Of a stretch of DNA of 64,000 nucleotides, positions 33,595 through 45,034 are shown piece by piece. The first letter of the stretch is position 1; every line of letters starts with the position of its first letter. The notes under the pieces are model-generated. The model saw nothing but the letters and a program-made list of their open reading frames with translations, was not told where the DNA came from and made no database searches. Position numbers and translations under genes: made by a program. Source of the stretch: Dermacentor variabilis. Its lineage: Eukaryota; Arthropoda; Arachnida; Ixodida; Ixodidae. The DNA lies in the NCBI RefSeq assembly GCF_050947875.1, contig NC_134570.1, positions 102,032,122 to 102,096,121 on the forward strand, read 5' to 3'.

Positions 33595-35269
33595 AATATA
33601 GGCGCAACAACAAGAACAAAAGTCGGCGCTGGTGGCCGCCGTCGTCTATGTGGGATTAACTCGCATACACAGAAACGTGTATCTTACGATGGTGAGTGCA
33701 TTTGTTTTGCGCATGTTTTCAGTTTTATAAGAAACATGACGAAGTGAAGTAGAAAACGACGTATTAAGTTGTGTATTTTACAAGCAAGGTTGTTTCAAAG
33801 CGCTAAATTTTAGGATACATTAGCGTTCAAAATTTTCTGCTGCTGCTCAACGCTTTTTTTTCGTTTTTTATTTTCACGATTTGTGTGTACGTTACTGATG
33901 AAGTTCCAACATTTCTCATGGTTTAGCTGCGTCCTTAACGTCGATTTGTTTTTCCATTCATGCTCAGCACTGCCTCGATTTTGGACTGCCTAAAGAACAA
34001 TCCGTGGTGGCGATTGCAACGTTATATTGCGTTTAGGGAATGCCCATAATAAATTTAGGTTGACTGGAAAATTAAAACAGTTTTTATGTTTAGTGGTTAC
34101 ATGTCAAATGTGATAATACATATATTCCAGTAAACTTAAATGAATACATTTTCATATAACCGCTAGATGGTTGTCGAGTTAACTGTAGTGGCGGAACGCA
34201 ATTATTCGAGGAATTAGCAGGCAATTTCATATGAAATGGTGGTCTTCACAGCCGCTAAATGCTGCTATCGCAGTAAGTTAGCGCACAACCCAAAGAAACA
34301 CTGAAATATGTTTCTTATTTTATTCATTTCTTGTCTGCGGAAATTTAGGTGCTGATTAATTGGTCGTATGGACCAATCAACCTTTACTGAGCAGAAACGC
34401 TGTGAGCCCAATCGACAATTCTTTTGTGATGCTATAGGATGAATGTTATAAACTGCTGCCGACCCAAGCAATATCAGGTGGCATATAAATTCCTCAAACA
34501 GCCTTGCCTGATGTAGAGTGCCTGTATTTACATAAGTCTTTTTATTCCATCCTTTGAATGGCGCCCGGAGAAGAACACGCGCAAATCTCTGTTTGTGAAT
34601 TTCACTCAAATTCCAGGGCTTTGATTTTATCAAGCCATGCGCGCTGCCTGATCCTGCTAGTCATACCGAGGAACCGCACTTCTTCTCACTGTTCTAGATC
34701 AAGCATCATTTAAGACTGGCGGTCTTTCTTTTCGTATAATAAATGTCTATTTTTCTAGGGTTTCCTGACGGAAATCCTCGGATTTCGCATGAAAAATTTC
34801 GCACGAAGGCCGCATTGTGTCTACACTATCGGAAACTATCGGCTTTTTCTGCTGTAACAGGCTTTGGTACAGTTTCTTAATTATAAAGTGCTACGCTGAC
34901 TAGGTGTGGGGTGTAAACAAGGCGATCGGATCCTGCTCATATTATGTTTGTGTTCTATATATTCTCTGTTACACTTTCTACCAAATAGGCCATATACGTT
35001 GAAATATAGAGAGTGCTACCTAAAAGATATCTTGCAAGAAAATTTCTTGATACACCTTATCGAACTCTCTGTTCAAACTTATATTCTTACGGTATGGCGA
35101 TTTTTCAAATGAAAACACTGCCACATACATTTGTCATACCAGCATTTCTGATAATATTTCATTTTATTTTACAGAGCAGACATCTCCTCCAAGTAATGTT
35201 GAAATCGCTATGGAAAGTGGCAGCAAATTCAACCAAACCACCCCGTTATCGTGGTCCTCGGGGGCCTGA
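33595..35269 (+). CDS. Possible two-exon gene tail, unit II
   Basis: Exon a ends at 33691 before a consensus donor (GTGAGT) and reads KVGAGGRRRLC, then THTQKRVSYD-like residues. Exon b starts at 35175 after TTTTATTTTACAG and reads EQTSPPSNVEIAMESGSK, ending at TGA 35267-35269. AATAAA is at 35396-35401. The junction is in phase (1) in both units, and the donor is GTGAGT or GTAAGT, so splicing could be real. The residues resemble a polar C-terminal tail, but no family was recognised. It may be a fragment of a duplicated host gene or of an element. Confidence 0.35.
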
Positions 35270-35395
35270 CCAGCACGTTGTTATCCAAGCCCTGACCTAC
35301 CTGCCTACCGACGCCAGTCCCCTGCCCTGAATCCCTTGGCCAGCCCACCGTACTCGGCACCTTGACCAATTCATCTGCTCAGGGCACTGCTTGTA

Positions 35396-35401
35396 AATAA
35401 A
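35396..35401 (+). terminator. Polyadenylation signal after the possible gene tail, unit II
   Basis: AATAAA lies 127 bp after the TGA and is conserved at 45029-45034 in unit III. Confidence 0.5.
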
Positions 35402-36029
35402 CTGCTGGAACATAACCGAGCGTCAACCATACATAGGTCCACGGGAAATGCCTGTTTGTGCAAATTAATTCCAAATAAACTGTCATAAATGTGAACTACA
35501 GTATTCTTTTGTTTTTATTTGCAAGTATAGAGTACTTCTACTCCTTGACATAATATATTTTCGTCGAGCTTTCCTAGCTGCTATTGAGGAAGACGCTATG
35601 GAGACAATTGCTAGCAAAAGGTTCGCCGCAAGAATGGCTGCGCACTCTGAAGCCAACGTATCTACAATATTCGCCATACACAGGCGCCCCCCCCCCATTG
35701 GCTCAAAGCTTGCATTATAATGGCAACGATATGGTTCAACACTGGTCCAATCATGGCTTTAACTCTGGGTCATCATTGGATTGGGTTGCACTTTGCCAAT
35801 GTGCCAACATTGATTGAACATTGGTACCAATTGCTTCCAGGATTGGGCCAAGCTTGAACCATTGCTGGTCTGCTGCCTGGGTAACTTGTGATAACTGGCA
35901 TATACTTTAGCTGAGATTTCTATATCCAGCACAATGCTAGGGGGCGAACTCCGTATGAAAGCTATTGCATCTCTTGTTTCCCTGTTAGGGCATCAGAAGT
36001 CCGCATACTATTGTGGCAATTTGAAAAGG

Positions 36030-36064
<35 letters not shown>
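36030..36064. repeat. (TA)n microsatellite, unit III
   Basis: A perfect TA run, counterpart of 21750-21774. Confidence 0.9.
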
Positions 36065-36065
<1 letters not shown>

Positions 36066-37049
36066 GGAGAGCCGGAGTCGTGACTAGGCTCGCAGCGCCC
36101 CCCTCCACACAACTCAAGAACTCATTATTACGACAATGATTCCAACTGCATAGCACATACTGCTTGCAACTGTAGTGCCCATGTTTTTTTTCTCCCCCGG
36201 TGGTAGAACAAATGTATGAACTAGATATACACCTACAATAAATTTACTTAACGTCAGAATGCTATGGGCGTTCCAGAGGCCGCAGTTTATTTGGACAAGG
36301 AATTTCCTTTCTTTGCGATCACCAACATCGTCACACCAAATGCAGAAAGTGACGGAGTTTCTCATAATGTGCTAAAATAATTCCTTAAAATCTGACAAAA
36401 AAAGGCTAGAATGCACTCGTTTTTTGTAGAAACTTTGTGCCTTAACATACTTGAGCAAGCTAACTTAGTTTATGGCACATTGTACGAGTCAGAGCTACAA
36501 CAAAACCAACGTATTTTTTCTCCTCGCCATGAATGCGCATGAACTTACAGAAGCCACGTATTGGGCGTGTGGTCACTTAAAAATTAAAATATTCACTCTC
36601 TACAGGGCGTGATGAAATCAACGTACTTTATTTTATAGAATATGTTTTCTCCTTAGTTGAAGGCAAAGGTTAAGTTCCTGACATAAACTATTTCTTGCCT
36701 CTACCAGCTACGGGAGGATAACAAAAATGTTGGCTTTCAAAACAGTAATTTATACGACTCAAATGACGTTCTGTATTTACTTTTCCTTTAGGTACAGAAT
36801 CCAAGCCGTAAAAGCATTATATACGACTTATTAGTTTGCAGACAGCGTCAGTTAATAGTGTTTTGGGATTATTACGACAACGTGCGCTTTTTTTTTCAAT
36901 GGTCATTTCATCGCACGAAGAAGCCTGGCTGCCCCTTAAGTGAATCATTCGGATTTCTCAATGATGTGCACGTCTCGCTGAGCGTCAGCACCTGCGCACA
37001 ACGGGAGCACCTTTGATTGAATTCTCTGAAAGCTTCGCTCATGACTGGT

Positions 37050-37245
37050 TATTCATCCCATCGAATTCACACCAAGAACGCTTCAGTGTGAGAGATGTCG
37101 TCCGGGTACAAATGGATCTCGGCCAAGCGGGCTGCCAGCTTTGGCTGTCGCATCTTTCGCATTCACGTCTTGTTCTCCAAGCACATGATCTCTACCTCGT
37201 GAAGCTACATCGTGGCGATGTCATGCATTCCTTACATATTGATGT
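37050..37245 (+). promoter_or_regulatory. Conserved upstream block of cuticle gene C
   Basis: Counterpart of the blocks before the other three genes. Highly similar to 22765-22950. Confidence 0.35.
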
Positions 37246-37635
37246 CCCTCTTTCTAAAGTATTTCGCTTCGGCCATTTCATTTTTTTTTACTTGAACGCT
37301 TACAATGCAAGGAACGATGCTCGGTCACCCTTTCGCGCTCACTACTGCCTTGAGGCTTCCTGTCCCTAAGCTGTAGCGTAGCCTAGCATTACAGCTCGTC
37401 GCAATATTTTTTGTATTTATCATTTCTTTGAGATTTCTCACTAGTGTCCTTGCCGAATGTTATGCTGCTTCATAACAGTTCGGCCAATGTGAACCTTCTC
37501 AGCGTACCCGGGTTTTATTCCTTTAAGAAGACTGGCGGAATAACAAAATCGTTTCAAACTAGTTTCTCTTTTTCCCCTTACGCTGCATTTTTGTGTAGTT
37601 TTCCACCAGAAGGCGCCGTGCAGAAAGAAATTTCG

Positions 37636-37672
37636 TATAAAAGACCGCGCGAACAGAGCTCATTTAGCAGTT
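37636..37672 (+). promoter_or_regulatory. Core promoter of cuticle gene C
   Basis: TATAAAAG at 37636-37643 and GCAGTT at about 37667-37672. The start codon is at 37699. Confidence 0.8.
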
Positions 37673-37698
37673 GGCTCAACAGCAGCTCTAAAGTCACC

Positions 37699-39728
37699 AT
37701 GGTGAGAAAGCCTGTTCTCTGGATTCTTGAATAGCCGAGCGCAGCCTGCGATGATCGCCTGAGTGTACGAGAGCTGCTATTTAATTTTTCACATCAAAGT
37801 GCATAATAGAAAGTTATACGCGACAATCCTGCAGTTAATTCGCTCTTTCAATAGCTAGCATGTCTTATGTTGTAACGAAAATGTAAAGCTTTCTTTAGTT
37901 GAGCAGGAACGTTGTCTTAGATTTTCGTGCACATTAAACATCAGGATATTGGTTGAAAAGCACGTCAAAACCTTAACTGGTTCCAAGCAAACGTTGCACA
38001 TCTCTACCCTGCTTTCTCGAATTAATCGAAATATCCGAAGCACCAGCCTTAATATATATGACCACAGTGTTGGTATAGATTGGGCTAGAGCGTTAGAAGA
38101 TACCCTACTCGAAAATATGTGTCTTGTACTTTTATCCCGGTTTTTCTTATGTCAAAGATTTAAGAGTCCGCATCATACCTATACTAGACAAGGTTATGTA
38201 GGGATAAGTAATTCTCACAAAAGACTGCACGCTCACAAAAATATGTTCATGAATTTCCAGATCCGTGCCTGCGTCCTCTTGGCTCTTGCCACCAGCGCTT
38301 TCGCTGGCTACGCCGGTTATGGCCTCGGTTATGGCCATGGCTACGGTCTTGGCTACGGCTACGGGGGTCTCGGATACGGCTATGGTCTCGGCTACGCCGG
38401 GTACTCTTCAGCTGTGCACACTGTCGCTCATGCTGCCCCAGCCGTCGCCACCGTCGCTCACGCTCCAGTCGCCACTTACGCTGCTGCTCGTGTTGTTGCC
38501 GCTGCTCCAGCCGTGACCAGGGTTGCTACCACCTACCGCGCACCAGTCGCCACTTACGCCGCTGCTCCAGCTGTTGCCACCTATGCTGCTGCTCCATATG
38601 CCGCCTACCACGCCGCCCCAGCTGTTGCCACTTATGCCGCTGCTCCAGCTGTCGCAACCTACGCTGCTGCTCCAGCTGTGACCAAGGTTGCTGCCACCTA
38701 CCACGCCCCAGCTTTTGCCACCGTGGCTCACGCTCCAGTCGCCAGCTACGCTGTGGCCGCCCCAGCCGTGGCCACCTACGCTGCTGCTCCAGCTGTTTCC
38801 ACCACCACCGTCCATCACGCGCCAGCTGTGGCCACTGTTGCCCACGCTGCTCCAGCGGTCGCTTCCTACCACGCCGCTCCAGTCTACAACTACGGTGTCG
38901 GAACCCTTGGTTACGGCGCTGGCCACTACGGCTACGGTCACGGTCTCCTCGGCTACGGCTTGAACTACGGCTATGGTCTTGGCTCTCCCTACCACTACGG
39001 TGCCCTCCTCCGCAAGAAGAAGTGTGAGTAGATAATTTAGTTATTCATTTTAAGTATATTCGTTTATTGTAGTCCGTTCTCCTTTACTTTGCTCCTGAAG
39101 GGCCAGCGTTGGTTACATACAGTTGACTTGTCTTGTTGACGCCTACTTAGTACATAAACCTGAATATCCATTGTAGACAATAATGGCACCAGCTGAGAAT
39201 AAAATAAGACGAAATACAGGGAAACCATGGAACTTGAGCATTTGTTCAAGCTATAGGCAACAACACTTATTTTGATTTCTTGCCACATCCCCCCTTTCTG
39301 TTTCTTGTTTTATTTAACTTTTTTTCAGCTGGTGCGTCAGACGCCCTTGACACGCCGGCTAACACGCGTGCGTTGATAGACAGTGGGGGGGGGGGGGCGG
39401 CCCTTGCTTTGACCTTGTGCACAGCGTTGCTTTACTCTCAATTCAACACGCTAACACACGTTCCCTCGTTTCCACACTCTCCCGCCTCACACCCTTTCCT
39501 TTTTAGAAGAAGCCCACCTATATATACTGTGGCGAGAAAAGCGTACGTCGCCTTGAAGAAGACAAGTCCACTTGTCGAAACGTTGGCTCCTCCATTCACC
39601 TTGTTCACGTTTTGCTCATCGTCTTGAATTTACATCTCCCGCTCTCCTCGTCTTTTCCTGAAAATTTGTGTGATATATGTCATAGCGGTTCCTAACTCGA
39701 TTTTCTTTTCTTTTTGCTGTTTGTAGAG
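37699..39728 (+). CDS. Cuticular protein gene C, spliced
   Basis: The exons are 37699-37701 (ATG; donor GTGAGA), 38261-39023, and exon 3 from 39727. The protein is about 255 aa, the longest of the set, with an extra AAPAVATY repeat in the middle. The signal peptide is MIRACVLLALATSAFA, and the ends are the same as in gene B. A Pro-to-Ser change occurs at the start of the repeat region (AGYSSAVHT instead of AGYAPAVHT). Donor GTGAGT at 39024 with exon 3 AG at 39727 gives TAG. Intron 2 is 703 bp instead of about 280 because of a 418-bp insert. An unspliced frame (37949-39031) adds over 100 upstream codons, but these are intron sequence. Confidence 0.85.
39246..39663 (+). mobile_element. 418-bp Penelope-like fragment in intron 2 of gene C
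   Basis: It is absent from introns 2 of genes B and D. ATTTGT is duplicated at both ends (39240-39245 and 39664-39669). The right half contains GGCGA, a spacer, TCGCC, then a GACAAGTCCACTTGTC hairpin and GAAACGTTGGC. This order resembles the hammerhead-type terminal sequences of Penelope-like elements, with the CTGATGA box degraded to TTGAAGA. It also has a poly-G run near 39385. Family assignment is from memory of motif style. Confidence 0.55.
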
Positions 39729-39828
39729 ATCATCCAACTCCAACTTATCTGAAGAACAAGAAGAGAAGCTATAGTCATCAACTTCACTCTTGCCGATCCT
39801 GCCATAATGGATGCAAGCAAAAAATAAA
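39727..39828 (+). terminator. Exon 3 and polyadenylation signal of cuticle gene C
   Basis: Acceptor TTTGTAG to 39726. AATAAA at 39823-39828. Confidence 0.7.
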
Positions 39829-39984
39829 GTTCGTCCGCACCACAAGCAAAATCTCGCTTTCAATTCCGTTCCCTTTCATTTCACCATATGAGTGGAAGCA
39901 AAAGTCTGCTTGCAAGGCACAGGTTTCTATCTAAGCTCTGGCTGCGAACGCTAAGCGTGAAGTTCTCTCGCGTTCTTTTTTTTG

Positions 39985-40935
39985 GCAGCACAACCACCTT
40001 GTATCAGCATGGCACTGAAGTATTTTGTTTACTTGATGGTACAACGTTTTGAGGCAGCATGCTGCTGCTGCTATGTCGAAGTACTTCCAGAACAGCGGTT
40101 AGGAAGTGGCAAATACAAAATTTCTATAGCTTGCTTTCATTCACAAGCCGATGATCTTGTATCCGACTGCTTTCGACGGTGCCGTGTTATCATGCGTCAA
40201 CTACTGTAGATTCGTTCCTGTTATCATCGACCAAGACCTTTCTTCGTCTAAACAGGTGACGATGTGTAAGGAAAAATTCCCCGCTTCGTGCGTCTTCTTA
40301 AATAGGTATGAAGACTGAAATGAATTCGTCTGAGCGATCTCTGCTTCAGATATGTGCGGCGCTATTTGTTAACTTATTTATTTCTTTATTTCACAATAAA
40401 CCTAAAGGCCCTCAAGTGTGGGTATTACATAGGGTAAAGTTTACATCGGTGAAGCAAAGAACAGTGCGTAAATGCAAATACAGTACAAAAACAAAACTGG
40501 GTTAAAATGAATTACAGTGCATCAACGTATTAACACAGAAGCCAAAAAATTACATATAGTTATCGGTGCAGCAACTTTAAATCACCCGCAGAAACTATGA
40601 CAACGTCACTGAGACTTTGGTTATCACATGTGATATAGCTCACCAGTACTTAAGGAAGTGGGACCTTCCTGCCTACGCAACCTAGAAAGTCACTGAGCCG
40701 AAGCGTTTTGGATATGCCTAGTTGTACCAGGCGGCACGTAATATAATGACAGAATCGCGGAAGAAGGCGTCTATTCTATTGAAGTACGTTGTTCCCTTGA
40801 ACATCATCGTATATGCTTGCGATTGGCTGACGGCGCTCTGTGACATGCGCCCAGACTGCGTTTTCTTCGGGCTATCGCTCGCTAGAACAATTCATTCCTG
40901 CCTGTCTTGCCCCAGCTAAGGTTACAGACACACCA
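39985..40935. other. Unit III downstream flank, no gene
   Basis: Aligned with 25180-26150. ORFs are not preserved between copies. Confidence 0.5.
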
Positions 40936-40949
40936 ACATGTTCGTTCTC

Positions 40950-41195
40950 ACCCGCCTCAGTGGCTTAGTGGCTAGGTGTGGCGTTGGAAAGCACCAGGGG
41001 GCGAGATCACATCCGGGCAGCCGTGGCCACACTGAGGTGAAGGTGAAATACGCCGACGCCCATGTCCCACGCATTGAGGCCACGGTTAAGATATCTGGGC
41101 GCCCAACTTTATCCGAATTCCCCCACCACGGCGTGCCTCACAATCAAATCGCCGTTTTGGCACGTAAAACCCTAAAATTAAAATTAAATTCATTC
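40950..41195 (+). mobile_element. Ruka-like SINE, unit III
   Basis: Same insertion as 26162-26405: CCTCAGTGGCTTAGTGGCTA head, GGTGAAGGTGAAATACGCC body, CACGGCGTGCCTCACAATCA tail. Confidence 0.85.
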
Positions 41196-41449
41196 GTTGT
41201 TCTCAAGACCATTACTGCAACTCTACTATTTGCCTCAGCGAGAAATAAAAATACACTAATGTGGTATGCGGCCACTAGCTCTATCAAGCCTCTCTGAAGC
41301 ATGTGATTCTAGAGTGCATGTTTACACGGATGGGTGGACGTCCTATTTGCATTACACGCTGCATCTGCTGTACGACCTTAGTCGATTCGTGGAAATTGAA
41401 AACTCGACTGCGAGACAAAGTAAATGGATTCGACGGCTGCTGCCACAAA

Positions 41450-41627
41450 TAAATGAAAACCATCTTGAAATACAGAGTAGTGGAACGGCACAACAGAAAG
41501 GAAGTCGAACGCAGGCGCAAACTAACGAGTGATTTTCAAGTTGTTAGTTTGCGCCTTTATTCGTCATTCTTTCTGTGTGCAGTTCGTTGGCCCAAGCTGA
41601 CGTTTCGAACGCCAGCTTGGGCCAACG
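41450..41627. repeat. Two adjacent inverted repeats before the unit III minisatellite
   Basis: The arms GCGCAAACTAAC and GTTAGTTTGCGC (about 41515-41526 and 41543-41554) extend outward with mismatches. Next to them CGTTGGCCCAAGCTG (41585-41599) pairs perfectly with CAGCTTGGGCCAACG (41613-41627). Confidence 0.85.
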
Positions 41628-41639
41628 TTCGATACGTAT

Positions 41640-41895
41640 AGGCAGTTCCTGGCCCAGTGACGGCCTAAGGTTAACAGTGTGGTTACAATAGTAGCTGTGC
41701 CATTCTGATTGCTTGCTCAATGATGGCCTAAGGTTAACGGCGTGTTTTCAATATTGGCTGTGACATTCTTATTGCTTGCTCAATGATGGCCTCAGGTTAA
41801 CAGCCTGTTCCAATATCGGCCGTGCCGTTCTTATTGCTTGCTCAATGATGGCCTGAGATAAACAGCGTGACTCGAATATTAGCTGTACCACTGTA
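41640..41895 (+). repeat. 63-bp minisatellite, unit III
   Basis: Repeat starts at 41694, 41757, 41819 and 41882, a 62-63 bp period. Homologous to 26691-26960. Confidence 0.9.
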
Positions 41896-42094
41896 GTAGA
41901 GATCTAAGGCTGGCCCTGTTTGCACATGCAACAAACATTATTAGCACTGTCATTCAAAAAGGCGGCAAATATTGGACCGACATTCGGCGTGGAATAGCCA
42001 ACATGGGTGACTAAGCTGCCTTTCTTGAAACAACACAGGGCTTGAACTGAGCAAATATGTTAAGCTTAACTGATGCTTAAATACATCATTACAA

Positions 42095-42262
42095 ATTAAA
42101 AATATGGAATTTCGCGTGCCAAAACTACAATGTGATTATGAGGCGCGTCGTAGGGGGGTGGTGGGGGGGGATTCGTACTAACCACCTGTGGTTTTTACAT
42201 GTTAACTAGATGCATGGTACACGGCCGTTTTTGCACTTCGCCTTCACTGAAATGCGCCCCCT
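42095..42262 (-). mobile_element. Partial Ruka-like SINE, minus strand (unit III)
   Basis: Counterpart of 32505-32672. A G-rich run replaces part of the body near 42153-42170. Confidence 0.7.
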
Positions 42263-43214
42263 AAAGAGAAAAACCATTGCAAAACATAGCAAGCAGGGAA
42301 GGTCGCATAACAGGCAAGCTAACCGCTGGTTTGTTGATCGGGCATGGGAACATTAGGTTTGCATAAGAAACAACGGTATTGCGCAATTGCCTGCGCATTG
42401 CATATTTTTAGTGTACGCTTCGCGGCTTTGGAGGATTAGGATTCTGAGGAGAATCGAGAATTTCAGTGCCACAGAGCCCATGGAACCGTTCTATATTTCA
42501 TCGAGATGGAGCCCATCTGTATTAGTGAAACTTTTGTTGGTTTTTTTGGCGTGCATGGCATGTTGCGGTGAAATAATCACCATGCTCCTATTCCAATAGA
42601 TTTGTTTGTTCGTACATGTGTAGTAAGCTCCTTGTATTAATCGCCCTGACAAAAAGAAAAATTAGTTTAAAAATTGTGCTTGTCCGCGTTAACACCCTAT
42701 TGTCCTTGCCATCTTTAACACGGTGGATTCCGTATTTTTTGTCGGCCTAACTTTGGGTCCTTCAGCCCTCCTTGCCTCTCCCCTACGCACGCAGGTGAGC
42801 CTGGTCAATGCTATCAATGAAGCGCTGAGACAGGTACAAGCTGCTGTGTCGAATGGACTGCTCTCGCAGGCAAGGGGAAACGTGGTGGCGTCATTATTGT
42901 TTTCCTTGTCTCCCTCCGTCGCTGCTGCCTGAATAACGCGGTCGGGCTAGGTCCAGCTGGGGAAAGTGTGGCGTTTACGCCGTTTTTTTCATTCACCCTT
43001 TCCTTTCACCCATTCCTTTCACCCTTTGCATCTATGCATAGGGAGCACCGAATGGATGCAAGACCACCTGAGTGCTTGCAGTTTTGTCCGTTCTTGTCAG
43101 CGCAAAAATGCTCGCTTGCGGTCGTCATTCCTATCTTGAAAGCCCATATCTTCAAGCCCATATCTTGAAATACGCAGCAAAGTGGCAACGAATTTTTCTG
43201 AGTGTTAGAATTAA

Positions 43215-44902
43215 TATACGCGGAACAACAAGTAGGAAAAAAGTCGGCGCTGGTGGCCGCCGTCGTCCATGTGGGACGAAGTCGCATACACAGAAGCGTG
43301 TATCTTACAATGGTAAGTACATTTGTTTTACACTTCTTATAAGTTTTATAAGGAACCAGATGAACTGAATTAGGAAACGACGCATCAAGTTGTGTGTTTT
43401 ACCAGTAAGGTTGTTTCAAAGGGCTAAATTGCAGGTTACCTATGCGTTCAGAATTATGCCCAGCTGCTCGACGCTTTTTCTTTTCCCTTTTTAATTCCAT
43501 GATTTGTGTGTACGTTACTGTTGAAGTTCTAACATTTCTGATGTTCTCGCTGCGTCCTTAACGTTGAATTTTTTTCCATTCATGCTCAGCACTGCGTCCA
43601 TTTTGGACTGCCTAAAGAAACATGTGTCGCGGCGACTCCAACGTTATATTGCGTTTGGGGCATTGATGTGCGTATTATAAATTTAGGTTGGCTAGAAATT
43701 TAAAACAGTTTTTGTGTGTAGTGGTTACATGTCAAATGTGACAATACATATTATTCAGTACACTTTATTTAAATGAATACATTTTCATATAACCGCTAGA
43801 TGGTTGTCGAGTTAACTGTAGTGGCGGAACGCAATTATTCGAGGAATTAGCAGGCAAATTCAAATGAAATGGTGGTCTTCACAGCCGCTAAATGCTTCTA
43901 TCGCAGTAAGTTAGCGCACAACCCAAAGAAACACTGAAACATGTTTCTTACTTTATTCATTTCTTGTCTGCGGAAATTTAGGTGCTGATTAATTGCTCGT
44001 ATGGACCAATCAACCTTTACTGAGCAGAAACGCTGTGAGCCCAATCGACAATTCTTTTGTGATGCTATAGGATGAATGTTATAAACTGCTGCCGACCCAA
44101 GCAATATCAGGTGGCATATATATTCCTCAAACAGCCTTGCCTAATGTAGAGTGCCTCTATTTACATAAGTCTTTTTATTCCATCCTTTGAATGGCGCCCG
44201 GAGAAGAACACGCGCAAATCTCTGTTTGTGAATTTCACTCAAAGTCCAGGGCTTTGATTTTATCAAGCCATGCGCGCTGCCTGATCCTGCTAGTCATACC
44301 GAGGAACCGCACTTCTTCTCACTGTTCTAGATGAAGCATCATTTAAGACTGGCGGTCTTTCTTTTCGTATAATAAATGTCTATTTTTCTAGGGTTTCCTG
44401 ACGGAAATCCTCGAATTTCGCATGAAAAATTTCGCACGAAGGCCGCATTGTGTCTACACTATCGGAAACTATCGGCTTTTTCTGCTGTAACAGGCTTTGG
44501 TACAGTTTCTTAATTATAAAGTGCTACGCTGACTAGGTGTGGGGTGTAAACAAGGCGATCGGATCCTGCTCATATTATGTTTGTGTTCTATATATCCTCT
44601 GTTACACTTTCTACCAAATAGGCCATATACGTTGAAATATAGAGAGTGCTACCTAAAAGATATCTTGCAAGAAAATTTCTTGATACACCTTATCGAACTC
44701 TCTGTTCAAACTTATATTCTTACGGTATGGCGATTTTTCAAATGAAAACACTGCCACATACATTTGTCATACCAGCATTTCTGATAATATTTCATTTTAT
44801 TTTACAGAGCAGACATCTCCTCCAAGTAATGTTGAAATCGCTATGGAAAGTGGCAGCAAATTCAACCAAACCACCCCGTTATCGTGGTCTTCGGGGGCCT
44901 GA
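43215..44902 (+). CDS. Possible two-exon gene tail, unit III
   Basis: Exon a ends at 43312 before GTAAGT. Exon b is 44808-44902, ending TGA at 44900-44902. Residues match the unit II copy almost exactly in exon b, with several differences in exon a (RRRPCGTKSH versus RRRLCGINSH). The intron is 1495 bp. Same caveats as the unit II copy. Confidence 0.35.
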
Positions 44903-45028
44903 CCAGCACGTTGTTATCCAAGCCCTGACCAACCTGCCTACCGACGCCAGTCCCCTGCCCTGAATCCCTTGGCCAGCCCACCGTACTCGGCACCTTGACC
45001 AATTCATCTGCTCAGGGCACTGCTTGTA

Positions 45029-45034
45029 AATAAA
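45029..45034 (+). terminator. Polyadenylation signal after the possible gene tail, unit III
   Basis: AATAAA, conserved with 35396-35401. Confidence 0.5.

Larger units (their letters stand above)
21631..35895 (+). repeat. Tandem segmental duplication unit II
   Basis: The start (CATTTACGTTAGCTAAGAGTT near 21653) matches 45642 and, less closely, 35896. The unit contains gene B, a Ruka SINE, a 63-bp minisatellite, an inserted LINE (27054-32391) and the 32.4-35.9 kb block. Without the LINE it is about 8.9 kb, close to unit III. Confidence 0.75.
32402..35895 (+). repeat. Unit II 3' block (homologous to 42000-45640)
   Basis: Continuous alignment with unit III, starting CAACATGGGT at 32408. The first 1.7 kb are clearly more diverged than 34.13-35.40 kb, which is almost identical. 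Confidence 0.8.

Noticed and set aside
34265..34633. Minus-strand 122-codon ORF
   Set aside because: The almost identical unit III copy is truncated to 68 codons by substitution, so the frame is not under constraint. It also lies in the intron of the possible plus-strand gene tail.
35584..35880. Small gene with a repeated CATTGG motif after unit II
   Set aside because: The reading frame is not kept in the unit III or IV counterpart, and the sequence is a low-complexity tandem of short words.
37949..38260. N-terminal extension of over 100 codons to cuticle gene C
   Set aside because: It lies in intron 1. The TATA box, exon 1 and acceptor are conserved in four copies, and the extension is not open in the others.
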